Assembly: GCA_905221605.1 (NCBI GenBank)
Contig: CAJNDS010002307.1
Coordinates: 256,787 to 320,786 of the forward strand
Origin: Symbiodinium natans
Taxonomy: Eukaryota > Sar > Dinophyceae > Suessiales > Symbiodiniaceae
Direction of reading: 5' to 3'
DNA: 64,000 nt
A program made the translations under genes and the position numbers. A model generated the notes under the pieces. It saw only the letters and a list, made by a program, of their open reading frames with translations, searched no databases and was not told where the DNA came from. Positions 52,590 through 62,014 of this stretch are shown here, piece by piece. How positions within the stretch are numbered: the first letter of the stretch is position 1; each line of letters begins with the position of its first letter.

Positions 52590-52935
52590 TGCTTGGCGCT
52601 TGGACAGGCTAAGGGGGCGGCTCGTCACCGCGAAAGCGGCGAAAGCGCCTTGGCTGTTTGCCGCGCACCTCAGCGGCTCGAGCCGCGCGAAAGGATGCCG
52701 ATAACCTACACTTGGTCCATGTTCTTTTGCCCTTCCGTATTAAGGTGCAGGATTTGTCTCTCTTGCCAGGCCGACGCAACCAGCTTGAATCGCCGCTTTG
52801 TTGTCCAACGCAATATCAGAAGCTTGGTGGATTCAAAAAAGGAACACCCCCAAGGTGGAACATTGCTTTGAAACACCACACACATGGCCTGTATGCCCTT
52901 AAGCTGAGGGTGGAAGGCAATTGCCATGCATAATT
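52590..52935. other. Telomere-free GC-rich segment with overlapping open frames
   Basis: About 345 bp without telomere units. A plus-strand frame of 91 codons (52658-52933) includes GRRNQLESPLCCPTQYQKLG and ends in a stop; another plus frame is 92 codons. It could be a plus-strand exon or a processed sequence. I cannot decide or name it. Confidence 0.35.
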
Positions 52936-53044
52936 TCAGGGTTCTGGCAAGGCATACGAGGCTTAGGGGTTAGGGCTTTGTAGTGCTGTTATGGATTTAG
53001 GCACCCCAAAACCCTATTTTGTATGGTTTTGTTGGTACCTAATT

Positions 53045-53195
53045 CCATAATAGTGGACCCTCTGGGAGATATCCCGGCTCCATCACGCGTGACGGCTGGT
53101 TGAGGTAATCTGTACCTCCCCCAAATGCCCACTGCCAGAGGAGGAGCTTCTCCGGCTGCAGGGTGGGTGGCCAACCTATGGCCTTCACCCTGGCC
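53045..53195 (-). CDS. Exon island, 50 codons
   Basis: The minus frame includes VKAIGWPPTLQPEKLLLWQW, AFGGGTDYLNQPSRVMEPGY and LPEGPLLW. It is one of the strongest coding islands. No family recognised. Confidence 0.65.
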
Positions 53196-53282
53196 CCTAA
53201 ACCCTAAACCCTAGAACCCTAAAACCCTAAAACCCTAAAACCCTAAACCCTAAAACCCTAAACCCTAAACCCTAAACCCAGA

Positions 53283-53400
53283 AATCTGCTCTTCCCACTG
53301 GACCACAGGTGCACCCAGCTTCCGTCCACCTCTTCCACCATAAAAAGGTGCCGGAGACATCATTCCAGCGGCAGCACATCATGCCAAATGCAAGCATTGC
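53283..53400 (-). CDS. Exon island, Trp/Cys-rich
   Basis: The minus frame MMCCRWNDVSGTFLWWKRWT continues EAGCTCGPVGRADFW. Two other minus frames are also open here, so the frame is not certain. Confidence 0.45.
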
Positions 53401-53478
53401 TTCTCAAAACTGCTTCCAGTGTCGGAAGCCCCGACGTTGCTGCGGCCAGACTAATCCCAAACCCAGCCATGAATGTCT

Positions 53479-53592
53479 CTATTTTGGAGTAGACCCTGGA
53501 AAAAAAAGAGTATGCACATTTGAGGTAGAAGTAGCTACCATCGGAACCCAGAATCAGAAAATGTATTGAAGTATAATACTCCAACACCCAGT
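53479..53592. mobile_element. TIR element family G, copy 2
   Basis: tattttggagtagaccctgg at the left and gtataatactccaacaccca at the right, with gaacccagaatcagaaaa inside, as at 46.36 kb. Confidence 0.7.
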
Positions 53593-53857
53593 TCGCAAGT
53601 CATTTCTGCAGTGCTACCCGAAAGCTCTCCCACCCCTAAATCCTAAACCCTAAACCCTAAACCCTAAACCCTAAACCCTAAACCCTCTGCAATGCTACCC
53701 TCAACTCCAGCTGGCACTCGGCGATTGCTAACCTTGACTTTAGGGTTCAGGGTTTAGGGCTAGAGGGCTTAAAGGGTTGATTGGGTGTAGGGTTGCAAGG
53801 GTTGAAAGGGCTCATAAGTTCACGGGGTTTTGGGGTTCTCGGTCTAGGGTGTAGGGT

Positions 53858-53958
53858 TGGGACGTTCCCCCTTGCACGAATAGTCCTTTATAGGGACTAT
53901 ACTAGGGGGTAGTATAATCCCTATTCAAGACTGTTGGTTTAAGGGGGAACATCCCGAG
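53858..53958. mobile_element. Hairpin element family A, copy
   Basis: ttgggacgttcccccttgca, tagtcctttatagggactat, with right arm ctattcaagactgttggttt, aagggggaacatcccg. Confidence 0.8.
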
Positions 53959-54599
53959 TTGAGGGTTTGGACAACCAAGGTGGTATGGCATAATCCGCCG
54001 AGGCCTCGGGCCGAAGGTGTATAGGTTGTCAGAACAGGCACCCCCCTCCAAATCCTCGCCAGGCCCAAAGCCACTTTTCGGACCACTTTTTTTGCCAAAA
54101 ATGGGTACCCCCCTAGGAGAGCAGGGGCCGCCAGCGGATGGTTCGCCAGGACCAGAGGCAGTTGCAAGCAGGGGCCACCCCTTTTTCCCAGCCTGACCCC
54201 TCCCCCCCCCCCACAACCCCCCTCCCCTTTCCAAAACCACTACAGAACATTGGTGAGGCTCAACTGCTGTGAGCACGGCCTGGGATGCATTACACGAGCC
54301 GAAGAATCTAAGCTTGAACCGAAACCCTAAACCTTAACCGAGGCACTCAACCCTCAAACCTTCAACAAACCCCCCCCTCCCACCCTCCCCCTGCCCCCCC
54401 TTCCCCCCCCACCCCCCCTACCCCTGATGGGCTGGCACCCTACGATTCTTGAACCCCACACCCAAAAAACCCTAAACCCCAAAGCGTGAACCTTGAGCCC
54501 TAAGCCCTCAATCCTAAACTAACCCTCAACCCTAAACCCCAAACCATAAACCATAAACCCGGAACCCTAAACCCTAAACCCTAAACCCAACCCTTATTG

Positions 54600-54682
54600 C
54601 TTGGGGCCCAGCAACTTGGGCGCTGCGGAATCACCATGCTCACGCGGATGCGCTGGGCCGGGCCGAGGCGGGTCGCGTAGCG
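54600..54682 (-). CDS. Exon island, unrecognised protein
   Basis: The minus frame RYATRLGPAQRIRVSMVIPQ then RPSCWAPS. Very GC-rich. A second frame is open. Confidence 0.45.
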
Positions 54683-54847
54683 TTAAAATTATGAAAGGAC
54701 CCTAAGGGAATACTATGAGTAATTCGTCTGACCCCTAGATTAGGGTTTTTACGGATTAGGGTCTAGGTTTAGGGTCCAGGGTCTAGGGTCTAGGGTTGAG
54801 GGTTTGGTGTTTAGGGTTTGGGGTTTAGGGTTGAAACGTCTAAGATG

Positions 54848-54937
54848 GGTGCCGCATGCGCTCGACCTCGTCGAAGTGGTTGGGGCAATGCCTCGGCGAG
54901 GCACACAAGCCGCTCTTCCAGGCGTCTGTGTGTTCTA
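54848..54937 (-). CDS. Exon island, unrecognised protein
   Basis: The minus frame DAWKSGLCASPRHCPNHFDE then VERMRHP. Two cysteines and clustered histidines. An alternative frame RRLEERLVCLAEALPQPL is also open. Confidence 0.5.
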
Positions 54938-54989
54938 CTGTTTAGGGTTCAGGGTTAAGGATTTAGGGTTTAGAGTTTAGGGTTTAGGA

Positions 54990-55115
54990 TGCGAAACCAC
55001 TGACAACTTGAGCGCCGCCACCTGGATTCACAAACACTGGCATGTGCAACACACACGGACACTTGCGACAACACTGGGCATTGATTGTTTTACCACGCTC
55101 AGAACCCATGTAAAA
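54990..55115 (-). CDS. Exon island, Cys-rich
   Basis: The minus frame MGSERGKTINAQCCRKCPCV continues LHMPVFVNPGGGAQVVSGF. The CCxxCxC cluster could bind metal. The opposite strand has an open frame (55008-55226). Confidence 0.5.
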
Positions 55116-55734
55116 AATGAAGTCCCTTTAGGGGCCCCACTGTGTATTGGCAGAACGGCCATGTGCTTTTGTGATGCTTACCCCGAAGACCTAAACCCTA
55201 CTAACACCCTTATAAACCCAGATTAAAAACATCAACCCCGGCCACGTTCCCAAACTGACCTTCCCCCTTTCCAAACTGTCCCAACACCCCCCAAAGTTCT
55301 TTGGAAGGGCTTAGGGTTGAGGCCCTTAAATAGTGTTGTAGACTCTGGTCTTCGCAGTAACTGTGTTCCTGTCAACGAACCCTAAACACTAAACCCTAAA
55401 ACCTACCCCTAAATCCTAAACCCTAAACCGTAAAAAGACAAAAAACTGACCAAGGTTCTGCAAGTTAGCAAAAGGCGAAACTCCTAAAACCTAGAGACTG
55501 GGAATCCCAAACTCTGGACCCTCAACGCCGTTCGAAGCTTGAGCCTAACTCGCATGGCCCATAAAACCGTTGGAAAACATTCCACATCTGATTCACTTAA
55601 ACCCAATAAGGGAGAGGTCCAAAAAAAGTACCCAAACCCTAAGCCCTAAGCCCTAAGCCCTAAACCCTAAACCCCAAACCCCAAACCCTAAACCCTAAAC
55701 CCTAAACCCTAAACCCTCCTCCCTCCTAAGCCAA

Positions 55735-55842
55735 CCTGATAGCTTTTGCCTGGACGAGGCACTCCAGTGCGCCAACAATCTCCAAGGCAGCCCGCCCAAG
55801 GAAAAGGGCACCCTGACGTTCAAGAGCTTCAGGTTCAGGTTC
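55735..55842 (-). CDS. Exon island, helical repeat-like
   Basis: The minus frame EALERQGALFLGRAALEIVG continues ALECLVQAKAIRLA. Its pattern resembles a TPR-type helix pair, but a single copy cannot prove it. The plus strand is also open. Confidence 0.5.
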
Positions 55843-56099
55843 AGGGTCACCCTAAACCCTAAAACCTAAACCCTAAACCCTAAACCCTAAACCCTAAACC
55901 CTAAACCCTAAACCCTAAACCCGCTTTAGGGTCACTTTTTCAAGTGGGGTTGGGGGCATGGCACACCCTTAGTGTTGGAGACCAGGACATCTTTCACCCA
56001 AAGCCCCGAAAGACCTATCGTAACCCAACAGCCCCGAAGCCCTAAAAGAGTTTAGGGTTTAGGGTTTAGGGTTTAAGGTTTAAGGTTTAGGGTTTAAGT

Positions 56100-56385
56100 T
56101 ATGGGGTAGAGGGCACACAGCCCAGAAGTAGCCCCGAAAAACAGCAAGAAGCATGAAGTCAACTCTTCCTCTTGCGCGGTTTTCTGAAGCCTCTTCATTA
56201 GGGTTTACAAAACGGTCCCCTCGACTTGAAGCATCGAATTCCACACCTGAGCTCATCTGGAAGCTTTGCAACTATGTTGAGTTGAGCTGAATTGATGGAC
56301 GTAACAACCATGCTAGTAGCAATCCGAAATACATACCTGAATCCTGAGCCTAGCATGATGAACCTAGGTCTTGAAAACATCGGGT
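56100..56385 (-). CDS. Exon island(s), unrecognised protein
   Basis: Two minus frames overlap: SGVEFDASSRGDRFVNPNEE (56100-56271) and IATSMVVTSINSAQLNIVAK then LPDELRCGIRCFKSRGPF (56198-56380). Only one can be used. The second is more protein-like. Confidence 0.4.
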
Positions 56386-57084
56386 TCAGGGTGCAAAGCT
56401 TTATGGCGGGTTTAGGGTTTAGGGGTGGGTACCGCCGAGGATCCTAAACCCCAAGCCCCAAACCCCAGGCCCTAAGCCCTCAGCCCGCAGCCTCGCTTTA
56501 GCAACAGGGACCGCTATGGAGCGCTTTTTTCCCGAACGCTTATAGGGGCACCCCCCCCCCCCCCCTTGATGAGGGTGGTCCACAAGTATGCGAAGCTCGC
56601 GGGTCGGGGATGAAGGGTGTGGGGCCGGGGAGGCAAAACTAAACACTAGTTTTGAATAAGAAGACACTCCGGAGTTTCTGGTGTCCGGCTTTTATGTAAG
56701 TTGCTTTTGAAATTTTCACTACGAAACAGGCCCCCAAACAATTTTCCAAGGGACTAGCCCACGAGTTGCCCTGATTCGCTTTAGTCAATCGTTTCGGTTA
56801 CCCGCATTAGTCGCAGGCCAGGGAGCCACAAACCCTGGAAAGCTTAGACCCTCAAGCCTTCAGGCTTACCCTCAATCCTCGACCCCTACCCACAGACCCC
56901 AACCCAGATTGTAGAGGATCTCCGAAAACCCCAGAACTGTGTTGGGGGGCAGAGGGGGTGGGGGGGGGTTGGGGGCCCCCGGATACTAAAGCGAGTCCAA
57001 CGTAAGCCCCAAGCCCCAAGCCCTAAACCCTAAACCCCAAACCCTAAACCCCAATCCCCAAACCCGAAACCCTAAACCCTAAAC

Positions 57085-57190
57085 CTACACGAGCTGCTCA
57101 TGGTCGTCTGCCCGCAACACGTTGCGGGCCTGCGCCGCGTTGATGCCGCAGAGGCCGCTGTGGATGATGTCCCACTTGGCCTTAGCAGGT
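57085..57190 (-). CDS. Exon island, possible terminal exon
   Basis: The minus frame AKAKWDIIHSGLCGINAAQA continues RNVLRADDHEQLV, then TAG or a GTGTAG donor. Very strong coding appearance. Family unknown. Confidence 0.65.
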
Positions 57191-57253
57191 TTAGGGTTTA
57201 GGGTTTAGGGTTTAGGGTTTAGGGTTTAGGGTTTAGGGTTTAGGGTTTAGGGC

Positions 57254-57354
57254 TTGGGATGTTCCTCCTTATACTAACAGTCCTTCATAGGGATTCTAGT
57301 CGGGCGTACTCTAATCCCGATTAAGGACTGTTAGTATAAGGGGTCCAGCCCAAG
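57254..57354. mobile_element. Hairpin element family A, copy
   Basis: ttgggatgttcctccttata, ctaacagtccttcataggga, with right arm gattaaggactgttagtata, aggggtccagcccaa. It directly follows an 11-unit TTTAGGG array. Confidence 0.85.
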
Positions 57355-57483
57355 TTTAGGGTCCAGGGTTTCGGGTTTAGGGCCGCCTGCCAAGTGCTGC
57401 TCTGGCAGCCGCCATATTGACCGACTTTCTCTCAAGAGAGCGCCCCAAACCCCCAAACCCAAGTCCGAAACCCTCATCTTAAG

Positions 57484-57622
57484 AGATTTAGAGGGGTTCT
57501 TAAGGAAGTGGTTCACAGGGGGTAGGTAGTAGGTACCTAGGGAACCTTTGGGAAGCTTAGGGAGCCTTAGGGAGTAGTAGGGAGTATGAGGGAACCTCAT
57601 ATTACATACCCGCCCGAAGAAC
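57484..57622. mobile_element. Hairpin element family D, copy
   Basis: ggggttcttaaggaagtggt, tcacagggggtaggtag ... gggagtagtagggagtatga, ending atacccgcccgaagaaccc. Confidence 0.65.
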
Positions 57623-57639
57623 CCTAAAAAATATCTTAA

Positions 57640-57718
57640 GGATCCCACGTCGTTGTTGATGCCATGCACCACCTCCCACGTCTCTGGCTCGTCGTGCCTT
57701 GGAGAAGGATCCCCCACC
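57640..57718 (-). CDS. Exon island, unrecognised protein
   Basis: The minus frame GDPSPRHDEPETWEVVHGIN then ND precedes a GTGGGA donor. Unrecognised. Confidence 0.5.
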
Positions 57719-57933
57719 CAGCGCCCCTCGACGCAAAGACGTGAAATAATGCACCCAAAAAGCCCGAAAAAAGAAACTCAATACCCCGAAAACTTTAGGG
57801 TTTAGGGTTTAGGTCTAGGGTTTACCCAGCAAAACCAAGAAATCAAGCCCTCAACCCCAAGCCCCCCTCAAAAAAAAACAACGCCCCCAAAAACCACCCC
57901 AACAAAACCCACACTCCAAATACACTCTCTAGC

Positions 57934-58045
57934 GCGGGATGTTGCCCCTTCTGTTAACAGTCCTTACTCGGGAATAGAGTACCCCCCCCCCCCCCCTACT
58001 ATAATCCCTATTAAGGACTGTTAGTATGAGAGGGACCATCCCCCT
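57934..58045. mobile_element. Hairpin element family A, copy with poly-C loop
   Basis: gggatgttgccccttctgtt, aacagtccttactcggga, 14 C, then ctattaaggactgttagtat, gagagggaccatccc. Confidence 0.8.
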
Positions 58046-58217
58046 CCAAACCCTAAACCCGAAAACCCTAAACCCTAAACCCTAAGCCCTAAACCCGAAA
58101 CCCTAAACCCTAAGCCCAAACCCTGAGCCCTAAGCCCTAAGCCCTAAGCCCTCAACCCTAAGCCCTAAACCCTAAACCCTAAGCCCCAAACCCTAAACCT
58201 TAAGCGCCAAGCCCTAA

Positions 58218-58305
58218 GCCCTAAAGCCAAGAAGCAGACCCCGGTCCTTGAAGCGAAGTCTATCCTCGGGGCTGGCTGGTAGCTGGCCTGAGATCTTTCA
58301 GGAGG
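58218..58305 (-). CDS. Exon island, unrecognised protein
   Basis: The minus frame ISGQLPASPEDRLRFKDRGL then LLG. Unrecognised. Confidence 0.4.
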
Positions 58306-58387
58306 GTTTAGGGTTTATAAAGGGTTTAGGGTTTAGGGTTTAGGCTTTGGGGGTTTAGGGTTTAGGGTTTAGGGTTTGGGGGTTTAG

Positions 58388-58486
58388 GGTTGTCGATCTT
58401 CCCCCTTTTACTAGCAGTCCTTCATAGGGATTATAAATACCCCCTTCTATAATCCTATTGGGGACTGTTAGGTTAAGGAACAAGGC
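58388..58486. mobile_element. Hairpin element family A, diverged copy
   Basis: cttcccccttttactagcag, tccttcatagggattata, with right arm atcctattggggactgttag gttaagg. Terminal arms are eroded. Confidence 0.65.
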
Positions 58487-58786
58487 ATGGCGATTCTTGC
58501 TGCAAGCCTTCGGATGGACAGCCAGTCACAACCGCAAAAAGCAAAGAAGTACCAACTTGAACTGGTAAGCCAACAAAGAAAACAGACATAAATGGACGTA
58601 GGAAAATACTAAAACATAACGCGAAGAAACTGAACAAACAAGGAAAAGGCTAGATCCATTGGTCTTGTCTTTAAAGCGCTACACATGAACAAATTTGCTA
58701 CAGTGATACCCCTAAACCCTAAACCCTAAACCCTAAACCCTAAACCCTAAACCCTAAACCCTAAACCCCAAAAAGTACCAGTAGAT

Positions 58787-58877
58787 CCTAAGAATGCCAG
58801 CCCAGTGGCTCACGTCCTTCTCTAGCCTGCCAGGCAGGGTTGGCGATATTGAAGGCCAAAGCATACCATCGTTTGGG
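58787..58877 (-). CDS. Exon island, unrecognised protein
   Basis: The minus frame KRWYALAFNIANPAWQAREG continues REPLGWHS, then TAG. The plus strand is also open (ILRMPAQWLTSFSSLPGR). Confidence 0.45.
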
Positions 58878-58950
58878 GCTTCCTATACTCCCCTTGTAGA
58901 ACCTAAATGGGTTTAGGATTTAGGGTTTAGGGTTTAAGGTTTAGGGTGTT

Positions 58951-59142
58951 GGGTTGGGATGTTGCCCCTTATTATAACAACAGTCCCTAATCGGGATTCT
59001 AGTACTCCCGATTACAATCCCCATTATTTAAGGACTGTTAAACTAAGGGCCAAATAACAGTACTAAACAGGGATTCTCTTAGCTTTCCCAAATAACAGTA
59101 CTAAACAGGGATTCTCTTAGTTTTAGGGGGGTACATCCCAAT
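58951..59142. mobile_element. Hairpin element family A with internal 33-bp tandem duplication
   Basis: Ends ttgggatgttgccccttatt and ggggggtacatcccaa. Inside, 59050-59082 equals 59088-59120 exactly (ccaaataacagtactaaaca then gggattctcttag), a duplication confined to the right arm. Confidence 0.8.
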
Positions 59143-59394
59143 ATGCTCCCCTTGAAGAACCTAAATGAAAGCAAAACATGTTTAATAAAGCTCCGAAGGG
59201 GGGTATAGCATAGGGTCTAGACATTTCGGGATCTTCAACCATCGGCTGGGGCGAGGGAACCATTAACTCAAGCTGCCCAAAGCTTCACCCCGAACGTCTC
59301 AGGGTTTAGGGCTTGCGGGCAAAATGTTTCGTAGCCCTAAACCCTAAACCCTAAACCCTAAACCCTAAACCCTAAACCCTAAACCCTAAGGATC

Positions 59395-59537
59395 AGGGTC
59401 AAATTGCCTGAAGCTGCCTGAGCCCAAATCCCTCCAAAACCCCTTCTCCCCTAAGCCCTCACACCTCGACCCACGGCGACATGTGTAAGGCCAGGATTGA
59501 GGAGCTATAGATTGGGAGGGGATCACCTTACGGCAGC
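59395..59537 (-). CDS. Possible exon island
   Basis: The minus frame includes SCRKVIPSQSIAPQSWPYTC and RRGSRCEGLGEKGFWRDLGS. The upstream Pro/Asn/Lys-rich part of the same frame is repeat-derived. Confidence 0.4.
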
Positions 59538-59634
59538 TCCACGGTCCCTTAATCAGGGGTTTAGGGTTTAGGGTTTGGGGTTTAGGGTTTGGGGTTTGGG
59601 GTTTGGGGTTTGGGGTTTGGGGGGGGGGGGGGGG

Positions 59635-59716
59635 GTTGGGACCCTTATGCACCTCTGCATATCCCCCCAAGGGCCCATACTTCAGAACCCCTGAGAGAAG
59701 GGATGGGGCCATATGA
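59635..59716. mobile_element. Family E-like segment
   Basis: ttgggacccttatgcacctc ... ccaagggcccatacttcaga acccctgagagaagggatgg. It shares the aagggcccatacttcagaac block with 3745-3770. Confidence 0.5.
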
Positions 59717-59804
59717 AGAACTTCCCTTAGATAGACAGATCCTAAACCCTCAGCCCTGAACCCTGAACCCTAAACCCTAAACCCTAAACCCCAAACCCTA
59801 AACC

Positions 59805-59876
59805 CAGGGCACGTAGCCTCCTGCCGAACATCGCCTCCCAGCGCTCCATCTTTTCCCCCTTCCAGGAGGGAAAAGG
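59805..59876 (-). CDS. Exon island, charged helix
   Basis: The minus frame SWKGEKMERWEAMFGRRLRA then L. Very protein-like. Unrecognised. Confidence 0.6.
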
Positions 59877-59937
59877 TTCAGGGTTCAGGGTTCAGGGTTT
59901 AGGGTTTAGGGTTTAGGGTTTTCTAAACCTACTGCGC

Positions 59938-60052
59938 TACTGGTTCCTAGTAGGGAATGAGGGAATGAGGCAACTTTAAATCCCCCGAATCATTCCCTCA
60001 AAGCGATGAGATGCTTAATTCCTTCATCCCCTACCCAAAATTCAGTAGGTTT
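59938..60052. mobile_element. Hairpin element family H, copy 2
   Basis: actggttcctagtagggaat gagggaatgagg, mirrored by gaatcattccctcaaag and ttccttcatcccctaccc. Confidence 0.65.
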
Positions 60053-60079
60053 CGGGTGTGTAGGTCGTAGGGCTTCAGG

Positions 60080-60168
60080 TTTGGGGGAAAGCAGGACGCA
60101 GAGGCCAGGAAAAGCAGCTCTCAAGCCTCGCAAGGCATGACATGAGAGTGTCTAGATGCATCCTCAAT
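60080..60168 (-). CDS. Exon island, unrecognised protein
   Basis: The minus frame RMHLDTLMSCLARLESCFSW then PLRPAFP. A further short one at 60300-60355 reads ACSAGSLSLAVGGA. Confidence 0.4.
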
Positions 60169-60604
60169 TCCTAAACCTTATAACTCCCCAACTCTACGCT
60201 CTGAACACGAATCTCACACCCCAAAACCCGAAACTCTGAACCCGAAAACCTGGAACTAAACCCTGAACCCTGAACCTACATCCCCAAACCCTGAGCCCGA
60301 GATGATAGGGGCTTATGCGCCACCGACAGCTAGCGACAAAGAACCTGCGGAACAAGCCTGAAGTCCGAAATGGGGTTGGGGGCGTAGGGGTTTAGGGGTC
60401 TGGCACTCTCTAGGTGTCAGAGAAACCGAGGAATAGAATAGGGTTTATCATGGGTTTCCCTACTACCCCCCTCTACACTACCCCCCCTCGATTGCGCCCT
60501 TCAACAACCGTGATTAGGCTTAACTCTCCCGGGCAGACCCTAAACCCCAAACCCCAAACCCCAAACCCCAAACCCCAAACCCTAAACCCTAAACCCTAAA
60601 CTCC

Positions 60605-60752
60605 AACCCCTTCAAGTTCATGAGTTGAGGGGTCAGGGCCATACGAAGGCGACACATTTCATACATTTCCAGATGGCCCATCACACAGTTCTGCGCCTTT
60701 TCTCGTAGGTGCTCAATTCGCCGAACGAGCCGTGCGTCCTTGGCTACCAAAC
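60605..60752 (-). CDS. Exon island, helical, 48 codons
   Basis: The minus frame VAKDARLVRRIEHLREKAQN continues CVMGHLEMYEMCRLRMALTP, then QLMNLKG. Clearly a helical coding exon. Unrecognised. Confidence 0.65.
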
Positions 60753-60944
60753 CCCTAAACCCTACATACTCTCCAACCACTCTAAACCCTAAAACCTAAA
60801 CCCTACACGCCTGAACCCTGAGCCTTCAACCTCAAACCCGAAGCACCCTAAGCCCCTGAAGGTACAGTTTGGGGACCCTAACCCCGACGTAACCCCGAAA
60901 ACCCCCCATTTAATTCCAAAGTCTTTGAAGTTCGTCGATTTGAA

Positions 60945-60962
60945 TATTATTATCATCATTAC

Positions 60963-60998
<36 letters not shown>

Positions 60999-61042
60999 CT
61001 TTTTATTATTATTATTATTATTGTATTATCATTTTTTTGTTG
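60945..61042. repeat. ATT microsatellite
   Basis: About 90 bp of (TTA)n with one ctttt interruption, then a T run and a G run. Confidence 0.95.
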
Positions 61043-61337
61043 GGGGGGGGGGGCCTTGGAGATGGCTACAAGGCTTGTAGGGTGTACAAAGGGTTTAGGG
61101 CTTAGGGTTGTTTAGGGTTTCGGGCTTCGGGTCTATGGCTTAGTATCAGCGTGTAGGGTTCAGGGTTCAGGGTTTAGGGGGTCAAGGTAGAAAAGGGTGC
61201 ATTGAGGGTTTAGGGTTTAGGGTTAGGTTTTAGGGTCTAGGGTTTAGGGGCCTGATGCGGACTTCGTTCGAGAAATGCGGGAATTGACACCCCTGAACCC
61301 TACGGGCAAAATGTTGTGCTTAGAGTTGTCCGGGTTT

Positions 61338-61449
61338 ACCCTAAGGGTCCATGTACCTTATTATTATATACTTAGACCCAAAAGTCCAAAAATGGAAGTA
61401 CAAAAAGGCCCAAGTATTCCATAAAAAGGTACATGGACCCTTAGAGATA
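61338..61449. mobile_element. Hairpin element family B, copy 3
   Basis: ccctaagggtccatgtacct ... ttccataaaaaggtacatgg acccttag. Central arms tatatacttagacccaaaag and gcccaagtattcca are shared with the other two copies. Confidence 0.8.
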
Positions 61450-61704
61450 TATAGGGCTGACCAATCTCCGGTCCTCAAGATTTTGAGACACCCCCGGGCC
61501 CCCACCCTCCCTCCAGTCAGATAAACTGATAAACCACCCCCCCCCCCCCGTCCACAAAAGATCGGATATCTGACCCCAAAGCAAAAACCATCCAAACCCC
61601 AAATCACGAAACCCCGAACCCCAAGCCCCAAGCCCTAAACCCCAAACCCCAAACCCCAAACCCTAAACCCAAAACCCAAAACCCTAAACCCTAAACCCCC
61701 CAAA

Positions 61705-61835
61705 ACCTCCAGACAAGGCGTTCGAGGCGGCCGAGACCCCGCACGGCAGGCGGCCGCGATGCCCGAGCCTGCCTGCACCACATCTGCGATGGCAGCCACC
61801 ACCCTGTGCATTCTCTCTACATTGGGCACCGAATG
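61705..61835 (-). CDS. Exon island, 41 codons, most upstream
   Basis: The minus frame VPNVERMHRVVAAIADVVQA continues GSGIAAACRAGSRPPRTPC. Strong coding appearance. No further islands are visible between it and the satellite, so it may be near the 5' end of the gene run. Unrecognised. Confidence 0.6.
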
Positions 61836-61934
61836 AACCCCAAAAGGGTTTATGGTTCACGTACTTTCTGGGAATTTTCGTAGTATAGGGTATATGACAC
61901 CAATTTTTGGGTTCAATTAATCCCCAAGGTATAC

Positions 61935-61936
61935 TC

Positions 61937-61972
<36 letters not shown>

Positions 61973-61976
61973 GTAC
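61935..61976. repeat. AT dinucleotide tract
   Basis: catatatatatatatatata with one internal catata, just before the satellite. Confidence 0.9.
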
Positions 61977-62014
61977 GAGGAACCTTCCTGTATTATGTGA
62001 CCATGCGTCTTTTC

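Larger units (their letters stand above)
1..61695. repeat. Pervasive interstitial telomere-like repeats (TTTAGGG/CCCTAAA)
   Basis: Short arrays of the 7-bp unit, from 2 to about 40 copies and in both orientations, recur every few hundred bases to about 61.7 kb and stop before the TTCGAATAG satellite. Many copies are degenerate (TTTGGGG, CCCTGAA, CCCGAAA, CCCTAAG, CCCCTAAA), others are pure. They fill most sequence between exon islands, including introns of the transporter at 39-46 kb. Both orientations and constant interruption by unique DNA rule out a single chromosome end. Confidence 0.95.
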
